DNA of 64,000 bases from Paracoccus acridae (GCF_014642735.1 NZ_BMIV01000008.1:115626-179625), one strand, 5' to 3'. Shown: positions 8,305 to 22,898, counted from the stretch's first letter. The notes: generated by a model from the letters alone, not told the origin. Program-made: numbers and translations.

Positions 8305-8372
8305 GAGCAACTCCTATCTGTTGCTGTTTTGTTCTCATGTTCCTGGCGATTCGTAAAGAACATTTTAAGAAT

Positions 8373-13449
<5,077 letters not shown>

Positions 13450-13545
13450 GAATGTAAGCCCCGATTCTGGTATTCGCTACGATCAACCATCAACCTATAA
13501 GGTTAATATGTTGTTACCATGATCCGGTAATTGATCTGGAGCAAC
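13450..13545 (-). promoter_or_regulatory. ctrA control region with CtrA-like box and GANTC site
   Basis: The 96 bases between sciP and ctrA are A+T-rich. TTAATATGTTGTTAC at 13503-13517 matches the CtrA full-site pattern TTAA-N7-TTAA with one mismatch. A GANTC site (GATTC) lies at 13463-13467, 14 bases before the ATG. Self-regulation by CtrA and CcrM methylation of a ctrA promoter are known in Caulobacter; that they act here is inferred. Confidence 0.5.
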
Positions 13546-13821
13546 TTATGGTTGTCGAAATCGCTGGATTGCGGTGATTTTCAAGGCGTCCAGCCCATGA
13601 ACCTGCATGGCACGCGCCCAACTGTCGAATTCCTCGTCCGACAGGCCATAGCGTCGAAGGGCCTCCTCCTTCGTGATCAGGCCATGGACCACGGCGTTGA
13701 CGACGGTTTCCTTGCGGCTGGCCACCCAACGCGTGTTGTCAGGCGGAAGGTCGGCCACGGTCAGGATCCTGCCATCCGGCAATGTCACGGTGCGAGGCGT
13801 GTCGGTTTTCTTCAAGAACAT
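13546..13821 (-). CDS. sciP: DUF1153 protein, SciP-type inhibitor of CtrA
   Basis: SciP is a small helix-turn-helix protein that binds CtrA and blocks its activation of target promoters in Caulobacter. The 91 residues match the DUF1153 family: VTLPDGRILTVADLPPDNT, then TRWVASRKETVV and a helical part (LITKEEALRRYGLSDEEF, residues 49-66) ending in ITAIQRFRQ. GGACAGG precedes the ATG. Location directly upstream of ctrA, on the same strand and 96 bases away, supports the assignment. No key residue appears missing. Confidence 0.88.
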   Translation of the reverse strand: MFLKKTDTPRTVTLPDGRILTVADLPPDNTRWVASRKETVVNAVVHGLITKEEALRRYGLSDEEFDSWARAMQVHGLDALKITAIQRFRQP

Positions 13822-13969
13822 CCCACCTGTCCTATGTCGCTTACGAAGGACATTGTCCCGGATCCCATTAAGGCCCCGTTGAAGGTGGCAGGTTTTTCTG
13901 GCTTCGCCTGCTTGAGAATAGACAGCATTTGCCTATATTTCGACGCAATTGTTTTCCATCGGATCCGCC

Positions 13970-15136
13970 ATGACCCTCCATCACCGCGCCCCGGCGCGCG
14001 ACACCTTGCTGAACAGCCTTGGCTTCCCGAAGGCCCCCGCACAGACCCGGGTGGTCGTCGCGATGTCGGGCGGCGTGGACAGTTCGGTCGTGGCCGCCAA
14101 GCTGAAGTCCGAGGGTTACGACGTGATCGGCGTCACCCTGCAGCTTTACGACCATGGTGCGGCCTTGGCGAAAAAGGGCGCCTGCTGCGCAGGCCAGGAC
14201 ATCCATGACGCGCGACGCGTGGCCGAACGCATGGGCTTTCCGCACTATGTCCTGGATTACGAAAACAGGTTTCGCGAATCGGTGATCGACGAATTCGCCG
14301 ATGCCTATCTGGCGGGCGCGACGCCGGTGCCCTGCATCCGCTGCAACGAGCGCGTCAAGTTCCGGGACCTGCTGGAAACTGCGCGCGACCTGGATGCCGA
14401 CTGCATGGCGACCGGCCACTATATCCAGCGCAAGAACGGCGCGGCGCGGGCCGAGCTTCACATGGCTGCGGATCCGAACCGGGATCAAAGCTATTTCCTG
14501 TTCTCGACCACGCAGGAGCAGCTTGATTTCCTGCGCTTTCCCTTGGGGCATCTGGAAAGCAAGGCCGAAACGCGCGCCTTGGCGGCCGAATACGGCCTGG
14601 CGGTGGCTGACAAGCCCGACAGCCAGGACATCTGCTTCGTGCCCAACGGCAACTATGCCGCCGTGATCGAGAAATTGCGCCCCAATGCGGCCGAACCGGG
14701 CGAGATCGTGGACATGGATGGCAACGTCCTGGGCCGGCACAAGGGCGTCATCCATTATACGATCGGCCAGCGGCGCGGGCTTGGGATCGGCGGCCTGGGC
14801 GATCCGCTTTACGTCGTGCGGCTGGATCCCGATGCGCGGCGCGTGGTGGTCGGACCGAAATCGGCGCTTGCGACGACGGTCGTGCCCATCAGCGAAGTGA
14901 ACTGGCTGGGCGATCAGCCTTTCGCGGGCGAGATCCCGGTGATGGTCCGCATCCGGTCCACTCGCCCCCCGCGGCCCGCGATCCTGCGACCCATCGACGC
15001 CACACGGGCTGAGGTCGAACTGCTGGACGCCGAGGAAGGCGTCAGCCCCGGCCAGGCCTGCGTCTTCTATGAACCTGACAGCACCCGCGTGCTGGGCGGA
15101 GGCTGGATCACGCTGCGTCGGCGGAAAGCTGCCTGA
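13970..15136 (+). CDS. mnmA: tRNA-specific 2-thiouridylase MnmA
   Basis: Places sulfur on U34 of tRNA-Lys, -Glu and -Gln. The 388 residues have the PP-loop SGGVDSS (33-39), the catalytic cysteine pair C122 (in CIRCN) and C222 (in DICF), and the central and C-terminal beta-barrel domains. The start is taken at the ATG at 13970; a TTG at 13949 in frame would add seven residues. It diverges from sciP and converges on sufE with a 29-base overlap. SufE belongs to sulfur mobilisation, so the pairing may be functional as well as positional. Confidence 0.95.
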   Translation: MTLHHRAPARDTLLNSLGFPKAPAQTRVVVAMSGGVDSSVVAAKLKSEGYDVIGVTLQLYDHGAALAKKGACCAGQDIHDARRVAERMGFPHYVLDYENRFRESVIDEFADAYLAGATPVPCIRCNERVKFRDLLETARDLDADCMATGHYIQRKNGAARAELHMAADPNRDQSYFLFSTTQEQLDFLRFPLGHLESKAETRALAAEYGLAVADKPDSQDICFVPNGNYAAVIEKLRPNAAEPGEIVDMDGNVLGRHKGVIHYTIGQRRGLGIGGLGDPLYVVRLDPDARRVVVGPKSALATTVVPISEVNWLGDQPFAGEIPVMVRIRSTRPPRPAILRPIDATRAEVELLDAEEGVSPGQACVFYEPDSTRVLGGGWITLRRRKAA

Positions 15137-15518
15137 TTCGCTGGATCATCGCCCGCAGCCCGTTCGACCGCTGCGAGGACAGGTGTTCGTCCAGGCCCAG
15201 CCGCGCCAGTTCGGCCTGCGCGTCGATCCGGCCCACCTCGGCCACCGGGACGTCGGAATAAAGCGCGTGCAGCACCGCGATCAGCCCGCGCACGATCATC
15301 GCATCGCTGTCGCCCTGGAAATCGAAGCGTCCATTTTCGATGCGGGGCATGATCCAGACCTGGCTGGCGCAACCCTCGACCTTGGTGGCGGGCACCTGCA
15401 GCGCCGGATCCATTGGCGGCATCGCCCGACCCAGTTCGATCACATGGCGATAACGTTCCTCCCAGTCGTCGAGGAAGTCGAAGGTTTCGGCGATGTCTTC
15501 GAAGGCTTGGGTTGCCAT
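15108..15518 (-). CDS. sufE: SufE family sulfur-transfer protein
   Basis: Accepts persulfide sulfur from a cysteine desulfurase (SufS) for Fe-S cluster assembly. The 136 residues match the family length, and the active cysteine is C50 in [10 protein letters not shown]. The gene stands alone, away from a suf operon. Its 3' end overlaps that of mnmA by 29 bases on the opposite strand, so the two mRNAs are complementary at their ends. Confidence 0.92.
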   Translation of the reverse strand: MATQAFEDIAETFDFLDDWEERYRHVIELGRAMPPMDPALQVPATKVEGCASQVWIMPRIENGRFDFQGDSDAMIVRGLIAVLHALYSDVPVAEVGRIDAQAELARLGLDEHLSSQRSNGLRAMIQRIRQLSADAA

Positions 15519-15628
15519 GGCACGGTCCTTTTGCCCTGTGGTTAACGCGGCGGGCGGGCAAGGTCAAAGTGCCTTTATCCCGCATCCGATTTCGCCTAAC
15601 AAACCGAAAACGCCCGAGGGATGGTGAC

Positions 15629-16120
15629 ATGAGCAAACTGACCGCGCCCCTGCTGATCGCCGCCTTGGCCGTGACCGGCTGCGGGCGGCTTGGCGACAGC
15701 AGGTGGAACCCCCTTTCCTGGGGCGAGGCGCCGGCCCGGACCCTGGAACCCGAGGGCGGCTATGCCGAGGTATCGGACAACCGCCCCGACATCCCCCAGA
15801 TCACCGCCGCCCGGTGGGAGCCCTTGAACGAAGGCCGCCTGCTGGTCGTGAACGGCTTTGCGCCGGTGCGCGGCTATTCCTCGGTCGCGCTTGTCACCGC
15901 ACGTCCCATGCCGGGCGACCGCATCTCGCCCGATGCCGATGGCGTGCTGCGGTTGCGCCTGGTGGGCGTCCCGCCCGCGCCGGGCAGCGCCGCCGCCCTG
16001 CCCGCCCGCCCCGGTGTTGACGACATCACGGCGGCGATGTCGCTGTCGTCGGTGCAGCTGTCGCGGATCGTGGCGGTGGAGATCACGAGCGCAGGAAATG
16101 TGGTGCGGTTGGGGCGGTAG
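15629..16120 (+). CDS. Putative outer-membrane lipoprotein
   Basis: A 163-residue secreted protein. It starts at 15629 (MSKLTAPLLIAALAVTGC) with a signal peptide and lipobox VTGC, giving a lipid-bearing cysteine at position 18. The mature part is beta-rich, with a W-rich start (RWNPLSWG) and no enzymatic motif that I recognise. An out-of-frame ATG eight bases upstream should not be mistaken for the start. It diverges from sufE and is followed by the palindromic repeat pair. Such proteins are common in Rhodobacterales; no function assigned. Confidence 0.75.
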   Translation: MSKLTAPLLIAALAVTGCGRLGDSRWNPLSWGEAPARTLEPEGGYAEVSDNRPDIPQITAARWEPLNEGRLLVVNGFAPVRGYSSVALVTARPMPGDRISPDADGVLRLRLVGVPPAPGSAAALPARPGVDDITAAMSLSSVQLSRIVAVEITSAGNVVRLGR

Positions 16121-16132
16121 CGGACATGGAAG

Positions 16133-16197
16133 GGGTGCGTGCAAGCACGCACCCTACGTAAGATCCGCTTCTTGTAGGGTGCGTGCTTGCACGCACC
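16133..16197. repeat. Palindromic repeat pair, copy A
   Basis: Two inverted copies of one palindrome. The left (16133-16154) and right (16177-16197) units each contain GGTGCGTGC and GCACGCACC arms around an AA/TT centre. Their TAGGG/CCCTA ends point towards each other across a spacer of about 18 bases. The pair lies in the gap between the converging ends of the lipoprotein gene and pheS. A second locus with the same units in the opposite arrangement is at 47141-47200. Likely a REP-like element that also forms hairpins in either transcript. Confidence 0.8.
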
Positions 16198-16241
16198 TTT
16201 CTTATTGCCTCGATGACGCAAGATGCGGACCGGGCCGATCG

Positions 16242-17330
16242 CTACCGGCTCAGCCCGCCCGCCACACTCGGCACATCCCCCGCTGCGAACCCATAATGCC
16301 GCAGCCAGCGCAGGTCGCTCTCGAAGAAGGCCCGCAGGTCGGGGATGCCGTATTTCAGCATGGCGATCCGGTCGATGCCCATGCCGAAGGCGAAGCCCTG
16401 CCACTGGTCGGGGTCGATGCCGCCCGCGCGCAGGACCTTGGGGTGGACCATGCCGGAACCGAGGATCTCCAGCCACGAATCTCCCTCGCCGATCTTCAGC
16501 TGGCCGCGCTCCCAGGAACAGCGGATATCCACCTCGGCCGAGGGTTCGGTGAAGGGAAAATGGCTGGCGCGGAAGCGCAGTTCGACCTGGCCCACCTCGA
16601 AGAAGGCGCGGCAGAATTCCTCCAGCGTCCACTTCAGTTGCGCCATGGAAATGTCGCGGTCGATGGCAAGCCCCTCGACCTGGTGGAACATCGGCGTGTG
16701 GGTCTGGTCCATGTCCATGCGATAGACGCGGCCAGGGCAGATCACGCGGATCGGTGCGCCCTGTTCCTGCATGGCGCGGATCTGGACGGGGCTTGTATGG
16801 GTGCGCAGCACATGCGGCGGGCGGTTGTCGCCGGGCGCGCGGTGCATGAAGAAGGTGTCGTGTTCCTGGCGCGCGGGATGTTCGGGCGCGATGTTCAGGG
16901 CGTCGAAATTATACCAGTCGGATTCGACCTGCGGACCCTCGGCCACGGAAAATCCCATGTCGGCGAAGATCGCGGTCACTTCCTCGGTCACCTGGCTGAT
17001 CGGGTGGATCGTCCCCTGCGGGCGCGGGCGGCCGGGCAGCGTCACGTCCAGCCATTCGCCGGCCAGACGCGCCTCCAGCGCGGCGTCTTCCAGCGACAGC
17101 TTGCGGGCGCGCAGCGCCGCGTCCAGTTCGTCTCGCAATTCGTTCAGGGCACGCCCGGTGGTCTGGCGTTCCTCGGGCGACATGCGGCCCAGTTCGCGCA
17201 TCTTCAGGCTGATCTCGCCCTTCTTGCCAAGGGCGGCAAGGCGCACCTCCTCGATGGCGGCGGGGTCGGTCGCGCCGTTGATCCGGTCAAGCCATTGCTG
17301 GCGGAGGGGGGTCAGGTCGTCCATCGTCAT
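16242..17330 (-). CDS. pheS: Phenylalanine--tRNA ligase alpha subunit PheS
   Basis: Charges tRNA-Phe as an alpha2-beta2 enzyme with PheT. The 362 residues have an N-terminal coiled-coil arm (about 1-100), the class II catalytic core with the motif-2 region ([20 protein letters not shown]), and motif 3 near [14 protein letters not shown]. pheT is not in the window, although the two genes are usually neighbours. The usual rpmI-rplT-pheS order is also broken: an AGCS transporter and a P450 lie between rplT and pheS (see findings). Confidence 0.97.
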   Translation of the reverse strand: MTMDDLTPLRQQWLDRINGATDPAAIEEVRLAALGKKGEISLKMRELGRMSPEERQTTGRALNELRDELDAALRARKLSLEDAALEARLAGEWLDVTLPGRPRPQGTIHPISQVTEEVTAIFADMGFSVAEGPQVESDWYNFDALNIAPEHPARQEHDTFFMHRAPGDNRPPHVLRTHTSPVQIRAMQEQGAPIRVICPGRVYRMDMDQTHTPMFHQVEGLAIDRDISMAQLKWTLEEFCRAFFEVGQVELRFRASHFPFTEPSAEVDIRCSWERGQLKIGEGDSWLEILGSGMVHPKVLRAGGIDPDQWQGFAFGMGIDRIAMLKYGIPDLRAFFESDLRWLRHYGFAAGDVPSVAGGLSR

Positions 17331-17416
17331 GCCTCGTCCTTGTCGGGACTTGCGTTAGCATTTGTGACGACGGGGGAAAAGCCTTGGCCGCAGGCTGGGC
17401 GGCCAAGGCGGCAGGG

Positions 17417-18823
17417 TCATTTCCAGATGTCGCGGTTGACGCCCTGTTCCAGGCCGGGATGGTCGCCGATGTGGAAAGTCGGCTGCCGGCCCGCCTTGCG
17501 TTGCGCCACATAGTCGCGGGTGACCCGGATGACCGTGCGGGACAGCAGCACGATGGCGATCAGGTTGATCGTCGCCATCAGCCCCATGCTGGCATCGGCG
17601 AAGTTGAAGACCGTCGTCACGGCCTGGATCGAACCCCAAACCACCATCGCAAGCGCGACACAGCGCAGCACGAGGATGCCGGTCCTGCCGCCGCCCAGAT
17701 AGACGACCGAGTTCTCGGCATAGCTGTAATTGCCGATGATCGAGGTAAAGGCGAAGAAGAAGATCGCGATGGCCACGAAGACGCCCCCGAAAGACCCGAA
17801 ATGCTCGGTCAGCGCGCTTTGGGTAAGGGCCGTCCCGGTCAGTTCGGCCGAAGGGATCGCGCCCGACAGCAGGATCATGACAGCGGTCGCGGTGCAGACC
17901 AGGATCGTGTCGATGAACACCCCCAGGGCCTGCACGAAGCCTTGGCTGGAGGGATGGTGAGGGTCGGGCACGGCCACCGCCGCGATGTTGGGGGCCGACC
18001 CCATTCCCGCCTCGTTCGAGAAAAGGCCGCGCTTGATGCCGTTCAGCGCCGCCGCCATGACGCCGCCGGTCACGCCCCAGGCAGCCTCTTGCAGGCCGAA
18101 GGCATTGGCAATGATCGCCCAAAGGACGCCCGGCACTTCGGACAGGTTCAGGATGATGACGATGATCGCCGCAAGAAGATAGGCGCCTGCCATGAAGGGC
18201 ACTACGAATTCCGCAAACCGGGCGATCTGCGGGATGCCGCCGAAGATGATGACCGCCGTCAGCGCCGCGACCCCAAGGCCGACGATCCATTTCTCGACCC
18301 CGAAGGCGCCCTCGATGGCCTCGGCAATCGAGTTGGCTTGGACGGCGTTGAAGATCATCCCGAAGGCCAGGATCAGCGCGACGGCAAAGACCGCCGCAAG
18401 CCAAGGCTGGCGCAGGCCGTTGGCGATATAGAAGGCCGGGCCGCCGCGATACATGCCATCGGGCCCGTGGACCTTGTAAAGCTGTGCCAGCGTCGATTCC
18501 GCATAGGCCGTCGCCATGCCGACCGTCGCCACCACCCACATCCAGAAGATCGCCCCCGGCCCGCCCAGGGTCAGGGCCACAGCCACGCCCGCGATGTTGC
18601 CCGTGCCGACCCGGCTTGCCAGCGACACGGTCAGCGCCTGGAAGGGCGAGATGCCGTCCCGGTCCCCCGAACGGGATCCGGTGACACAGCGGAACATCTC
18701 GGGGAAGTGGCGGAACTGGATGAAGCCCAGCGATACGGTGAAATAGATGCCCACCGCGATCAGCCCATAGATCAGGACATAGCCCCAGAAGATGTTGTTC
18801 AGAAAATCGATGATGGTGTTCAT
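17417..18823 (-). CDS. Alanine/glycine:cation symporter (AGCS family)
   Basis: Imports alanine or glycine with sodium or protons across the inner membrane. The 468 residues show about ten or eleven hydrophobic spans and the family signatures SRVGTGNIAGVA (near 69-80) and KRGLFSNEAGMGSAPN (near 260). AGGAG precedes the ATG. It is on the same strand as the P450 gene upstream (100-base gap) and pheS downstream (86-base gap). There is no regulator nearby. Substrate is inferred from the family. Confidence 0.9.
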   Translation of the reverse strand: MNTIIDFLNNIFWGYVLIYGLIAVGIYFTVSLGFIQFRHFPEMFRCVTGSRSGDRDGISPFQALTVSLASRVGTGNIAGVAVALTLGGPGAIFWMWVVATVGMATAYAESTLAQLYKVHGPDGMYRGGPAFYIANGLRQPWLAAVFAVALILAFGMIFNAVQANSIAEAIEGAFGVEKWIVGLGVAALTAVIIFGGIPQIARFAEFVVPFMAGAYLLAAIIVIILNLSEVPGVLWAIIANAFGLQEAAWGVTGGVMAAALNGIKRGLFSNEAGMGSAPNIAAVAVPDPHHPSSQGFVQALGVFIDTILVCTATAVMILLSGAIPSAELTGTALTQSALTEHFGSFGGVFVAIAIFFFAFTSIIGNYSYAENSVVYLGGGRTGILVLRCVALAMVVWGSIQAVTTVFNFADASMGLMATINLIAIVLLSRTVIRVTRDYVAQRKAGRQPTFHIGDHPGLEQGVNRDIWK

Positions 18824-18923
18824 GGCCGCGCTCCTGCTTCCTCAATCACTAGGGGTGTAACACCCGCGTGATCTGTCCGCCTCACGGCCTAACGGTTTGG
18901 TTGGGGAAGTGTTGCACGCGCGC

Positions 18924-20288
18924 CTAACGCGGCGCGACCTTCAGCCAGACACCCCCGTGCGGGCGCAGTGTCAGGATCATGCGCGGCTGGGGGTTGCGGC
19001 CGGGGATCGCGCTGAAGCGGAAGCGGGCCAGCAAGGTGGCCAGGATGATGACGGCCTCGTGCAGGGCGAAGCTGGCGCCGATGCAGATGCGCGGCCCTGC
19101 GCCGAAGGGCAGATAGGCATAGCGGTCGGGCGCCGTTAGGAAGCGGTCCGGGTCGAAGGCGTCGGGACGATCCCATAGCAGGTGATGGCGGTGCAGCGCA
19201 TAGATCGGCAGCATCACGGTATCGCCGGGCAGGACCTCGCGCCCGCAAAGGCGGTCCAAGACCTGCGCCGTGCGCGACAGGAAGGCGGCGGGGGGATAAA
19301 GCCGCAGCGCCTCGGACACGATGCGCTGGATCAGCGGCAGTCGCGGCATGTCGGCGGCCGTCGCCGCCCGGTCGCCCAGGGCCGCCTGCGCCTCGGCCGC
19401 AGCGCGGTCCTGTATGTCAGGGTCGAAGGCGCACAGATACAGCGCCCAGGCCAGGGTCAGGGCCGTGGTCTCGTGCCCGGCGACGATGAAGGTCAGCAGG
19501 TTGTCGCGCAACTCGTCGCGCGTCATGGCGCGGCCGGTTTCCGGGTCGGCCGCATCCAGCAGCAGATCCAGCAGATCGGGCGCGCCTTCGACCCTTGGCG
19601 ATGCGGCGCGGGCGTTGATGGCGCGATCCGCGACCGACTTCATCCGCCCAAGGTCGGACCGTGAAAAGATGCGCCCCGGACGCGGGATCCAGCCCGGCAG
19701 CCCCATCACGTCCAACAGGGACACCTTGGCCGTCTGCGCGATATAGCTGTCGATGGCGCCATGGACCGCCTCGCGGTCAAAGGCGCGGTCCCCGGACAGC
19801 GTGACATCCGAAATCACCTCGAAGGTCGCGGCGACTGTTTCGGCGAACAGGTCCACCGGGCCGCGCGCCCCTGCCAAACGACGGGACGAAGCTTCGGCCG
19901 CGGCCGTCATGACCGGGCCAAGCGCCTCGACATGGCGCAGGGCGAAGGCGGGGGCCACGGCGCGGCGTTGCCACCGCCACTGGGCACCTTCGGCGATGAA
20001 CAGGCTGTCGCCGATGGCGGGTTCCAGGATCAGCTTGGTGACATTGGATTTCGGGTAATCCTCGACCCTGTCCTTGAGGATGTGGCGCAGCGTCGGTGGG
20101 TCCATGACCATGTGGAACCGCACACCGGTCTTGCCCGACACGATCGGCTGGCGGGTGGCGATCTGCGGGATCAGTTCCAGCAGGTTCCGTCGCGCGGTCA
20201 GCGCGGTGCCGAGAATACCCAGCGGCTGCCGGGCAAGCGCGACCTTGACGGGTTCCCGGCTGCGGACAGGCGGCGTTCGGATGTTCAT
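18924..20288 (-). CDS. Cytochrome P450
   Basis: A haem-thiolate monooxygenase of unknown substrate. All hallmark motifs are seen: I-helix AGHETT (near residue 267), K-helix EALR, and the haem loop FGAGPRICIG with the axial cysteine near residue 402. The start is taken at MNIRTPP (20288), giving 454 residues; the frame is open 29 codons further, but that extension runs into the rplT terminator. No ferredoxin or reductase gene is adjacent. The fold resembles bacterial fatty-acid or terpene P450s, but the substrate cannot be named. It has no signal peptide. Confidence 0.92.
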   Translation of the reverse strand: MNIRTPPVRSREPVKVALARQPLGILGTALTARRNLLELIPQIATRQPIVSGKTGVRFHMVMDPPTLRHILKDRVEDYPKSNVTKLILEPAIGDSLFIAEGAQWRWQRRAVAPAFALRHVEALGPVMTAAAEASSRRLAGARGPVDLFAETVAATFEVISDVTLSGDRAFDREAVHGAIDSYIAQTAKVSLLDVMGLPGWIPRPGRIFSRSDLGRMKSVADRAINARAASPRVEGAPDLLDLLLDAADPETGRAMTRDELRDNLLTFIVAGHETTALTLAWALYLCAFDPDIQDRAAAEAQAALGDRAATAADMPRLPLIQRIVSEALRLYPPAAFLSRTAQVLDRLCGREVLPGDTVMLPIYALHRHHLLWDRPDAFDPDRFLTAPDRYAYLPFGAGPRICIGASFALHEAVIILATLLARFRFSAIPGRNPQPRMILTLRPHGGVWLKVAPR

Positions 20289-20334
20289 CCTGAAAGGATA
20301 GGAAGCGCCCGGCCCCGAAACAATGGTGCCCATG

Positions 20335-20362
20335 AAAAAGGCCGGTGCGCCCTGCACCGGCC
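20335..20362 (-). terminator. Intrinsic terminator after rplT
   Basis: A perfect 9-bp stem (20340-20348 with 20354-20362, loop GCCCT) followed on the minus strand by five T (20339-20335). It lies 31 bases beyond the rplT stop and separates the ribosomal pair from the P450 gene. Confidence 0.85.
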
Positions 20363-20393
20363 TTGTCGTTGTCACTGTCGCTGTTGCAGCGGA

Positions 20394-20753
20394 TCAGGCG
20401 GCGGCTTTCGCCTGTGCAACGATCGCGCCGAAAGCCTCGGGCTCGTTCACGGCCAGGTCGGCCAGAACCTTGCGGTCAACCTCGATCCCGGCTTTCGCCA
20501 GCAGGTTGATGAAGCGCGAATAGGTCATTTCCGCATCCACCAGACGGACGGCGGCGTTGATGCGCTGGATCCACAGGGCGCGGAAGTTGCGCTTGCGGGT
20601 CTTGCGGTCGCGGGTGGCGTACTGGTTCGCCTTGTCCACGGCCTGGGTGGCGGTGCGGAAGTTGCGCGAACGGTTGCCGTAATAGCCTTTCGCCGCGTCA
20701 AGAACCTTCTTGTGGCGGGCGTGGGTGACCTTGCCGGATTTAACTCGTGCCAT
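20394..20753 (-). CDS. rplT: 50S ribosomal protein bL20
   Basis: Binds 23S rRNA early in large-subunit assembly. It has 119 residues and the usual extremely basic N-terminus ([29 protein letters not shown], seen at residues 1-29), followed by the globular C-terminal domain. It follows rpmI by 16 bases and ends in a strong terminator. In many bacteria L20 represses this operon; a leader of about 75 bases precedes rpmI here. Confidence 0.98.
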   Translation of the reverse strand: MARVKSGKVTHARHKKVLDAAKGYYGNRSRNFRTATQAVDKANQYATRDRKTRKRNFRALWIQRINAAVRLVDAEMTYSRFINLLAKAGIEVDRKVLADLAVNEPEAFGAIVAQAKAAA

Positions 20754-20769
20754 TGTTCAGTCCTCGCGA

Positions 20770-20970
20770 TCAGCGGTTGTAGGGCATGTATTTCTTGACG
20801 ATCTTGGCATCCGCGTCCGACAGGACGGTGGTGCCGCGCGCATCGCGAATGAACTTCGTCGTGCGCTTGATCATGCCGTGGCGCTTGCCGGCCTGGGCGG
20901 ATTTCACCTTGCCCCCGGCCGTGAACGAGAACCGCTTCTTGGCGGCCGACTTGGTCTTCATCTTCGGCAT
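20770..20970 (-). CDS. rpmI: 50S ribosomal protein bL35
   Basis: A small basic ribosomal protein of 66 residues (starting [14 protein letters not shown]). AAGGAGACAAAA precedes the ATG. It is the first gene of the rpmI-rplT unit, driven by the promoter at 21049-21077. Confidence 0.97.
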   Translation of the reverse strand: MPKMKTKSAAKKRFSFTAGGKVKSAQAGKRHGMIKRTTKFIRDARGTTVLSDADAKIVKKYMPYNR

Positions 20971-21048
20971 TTTTGTCTCCTTGGATCAGAGTGAACGCGC
21001 GACTCGGCAATGCCATCGTGGCCGGCCGCACGGGGGTAGGAAGCGCGC

Positions 21049-21077
21049 CGTATAAGCGCGCCCGGCTTGTTTGGCAA
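21049..21077 (-). promoter_or_regulatory. Sigma-70 promoter of rpmI-rplT
   Basis: On the minus strand TTGCCA (21072-21077) is followed after exactly 17 bases by TATACG (21049-21054). Transcription would start about 70 bases before rpmI. It is placed right after the stop of the preceding small membrane protein gene. Confidence 0.55.
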
Positions 21078-21081
21078 GGGG

Positions 21082-21306
21082 TTACGGCGTGGTCGTGCCG
21101 CCGGTGACGCGCGCCCAGGCCTGCGGGATCTGTTCCAGCGTGAAGGGCTGCGGCGACAGATAGGCGGCGGCGAAGATCGCGGCGATCCCCAGCACCAGCA
21201 GGATCGCCGCCGCGCGCGGGGGCTGCGTCCGCAAAAGCTGCACGACGGCGACAAGGACCGAAATCAGGCACAGCGCGATGCCGCCCAGCAGCAGAAGATC
21301 AGACAT
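21082..21306 (-). CDS. Small two-span membrane protein
   Basis: A 74-residue protein with two hydrophobic stretches (about 4-25 and 33-50) separated by LRTQPPRAA, ending in a polar tail. I do not recognise a family. It follows pyk by 33 bases on the same strand and is probably cotranscribed with it. It has no motif that suggests a role. Confidence 0.6.
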   Translation of the reverse strand: MSDLLLLGGIALCLISVLVAVVQLLRTQPPRAAAILLVLGIAAIFAAAYLSPQPFTLEQIPQAWARVTGGTTTP

Positions 21307-21339
21307 GGATGTCCCCGGACTTGTTGACGTCCACCGGGC

Positions 21340-22785
21340 TTATTCTGGATCGGATGCGAAGATCAAGCGTTCGTCGCAGGGCGCGATCCGCACGATGTTG
21401 GTGCTGCCCGGCACGTTGAAGGGCACGCCCGCGATCACCACAACCTGCCGGGTTTCATCGGCAAAGTGGAATTCGCGCGCGGCGCGGGTGGCATTGACCA
21501 CAGCTTCCTTGAAGCGGCCCAGTTGCGGCGTGATCACGCAATGCGTCCCCCAGGTCAGGCACATGCGGCGCAGGACCGATTCGACATGGGTCAGCGCGAT
21601 GATCGGCACGCGCGGCCGTTCGCGGGCGACCAGGCTGGCGGTCTTGCCGGACTGGCTGAAGGCGCAGATCGCCGCGATGTCGGTCGTCTCGGCGATTTCG
21701 CGCGCGGCGGTCACGATGGCGTCTGCCACGGTGTGCAGCTTGTTCTGGCGCGAGGCCTCGATGATGGCGCGATAGTTGCTGTCAGCCTCGACCGAGCGGG
21801 CGACGCTGTCCATGGTGCGCACGGCCTCGATGGGATAGGCGCCGGCGGCGCTTTCAGCCGACAGCATCACGGCGTCGGCGCCTTCGTAGATGGCGTTGGC
21901 CACGTCGCTGACCTCGGCCCGCGTGGGCATCGGGCTTTCGATCATGGATTCCAGCATCTGGGTGGCGACGATCACCGGCTTGGCGGCCGACCGGCACCGG
22001 CGCACCAGCCGTTTCTGGATCGGTGGGACGGAATGGATCGGCAGTTCCACGCCCAGATCGCCGCGCGCGACCATGATGCCGTCGGACACGGCAAGGATTT
22101 CCTCGAACGCATCGACGGCGGCGGGCTTTTCGATCTTGGACAGGATCGCGGCGCGGCCCGTGGCCAGCTCGCGCGCCTCCTCGACATCGGCGGCCCGCTG
22201 GACAAAGGACAGCGCCAGCCAATCGACACCCAGTTCGCAGGCGAATTCCAGATCCGCCCGGTCCTTGTCCGACAGCGCCGCCAGGGGCAGCACCACATCC
22301 GGCACGTTCACGCCCTTGCGGTCGCTGATGGTGCCGCCCACCGTCACGGTGCATTCGGCGAAATCGGGGCCGCATTCATCGACGCGCAGACGGATCTTGC
22401 CGTCGTTGACCAGCAGGTTGCTGCCGGGCACCAGGGCCGCGAAAATCTCGGGGTGGGGCAACTGCACACGGCGGGAATCGCCACGCGCGGGGTCCAGATC
22501 GAAGCGGAAGCGGTTTCCTTCCTCAAGATCGCAGGCCCCTGCGGTGAATTGGCCCACCCGCAGCTTCGGTCCCTGCAAATCCGCCAGAATGGCAATGGGA
22601 CGTCCGGTTTCCGCCTCGACCGCGCGGATCGCGTCATAGCGGGCGCGGTGGTCCTCATGGCTGCCGTGGCTCATGTTCAGGCGGAAGACGTCGGCGCCTG
22701 TTTCGAACAACGAACGGATCATGTCGCGGGTCGAGGAAGCGGGTCCCAACGTTGCCACGATCTTCACGTTGCGATGTCGTCTCAT
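21340..22785 (-). CDS. pyk: Pyruvate kinase
   Basis: Converts phosphoenolpyruvate and ADP to pyruvate and ATP. The 481 residues have the N-terminal barrel with FRLNMSHGSHEDH, the insert B domain, the catalytic/metal site MVARGDLGVE (near 240), and the C-terminal allosteric domain. AAGGG precedes the ATG. In an organism with the zwf-edd route seen at the other end of the window, this enzyme closes the lower half of sugar breakdown. Confidence 0.97.
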   Translation of the reverse strand: MRRHRNVKIVATLGPASSTRDMIRSLFETGADVFRLNMSHGSHEDHRARYDAIRAVEAETGRPIAILADLQGPKLRVGQFTAGACDLEEGNRFRFDLDPARGDSRRVQLPHPEIFAALVPGSNLLVNDGKIRLRVDECGPDFAECTVTVGGTISDRKGVNVPDVVLPLAALSDKDRADLEFACELGVDWLALSFVQRAADVEEARELATGRAAILSKIEKPAAVDAFEEILAVSDGIMVARGDLGVELPIHSVPPIQKRLVRRCRSAAKPVIVATQMLESMIESPMPTRAEVSDVANAIYEGADAVMLSAESAAGAYPIEAVRTMDSVARSVEADSNYRAIIEASRQNKLHTVADAIVTAAREIAETTDIAAICAFSQSGKTASLVARERPRVPIIALTHVESVLRRMCLTWGTHCVITPQLGRFKEAVVNATRAAREFHFADETRQVVVIAGVPFNVPGSTNIVRIAPCDERLIFASDPE

Positions 22786-22898
22786 TCCGGCGCCCTTCTT
22801 CCGTTTGCGCTAACTATGATCCAGATCGCCCGAGGCTGCAACTGGCGTCCGGTGAAAGCATGGCATAGACAATCACCAAGATGAAGGATGACCGACCC

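Noticed and set aside
8111..8356. 81-codon plus-strand frame starting MKKAGPLAG
   Set aside because: It begins inside the hairpin that ends the opposite gene and is antisense to the better-supported 31-residue gene.
16133..16197. CRISPR-like array
   Set aside because: There are only two inverted units, they are palindromic, and there are no spacers or cas genes. It is a REP-type pair.
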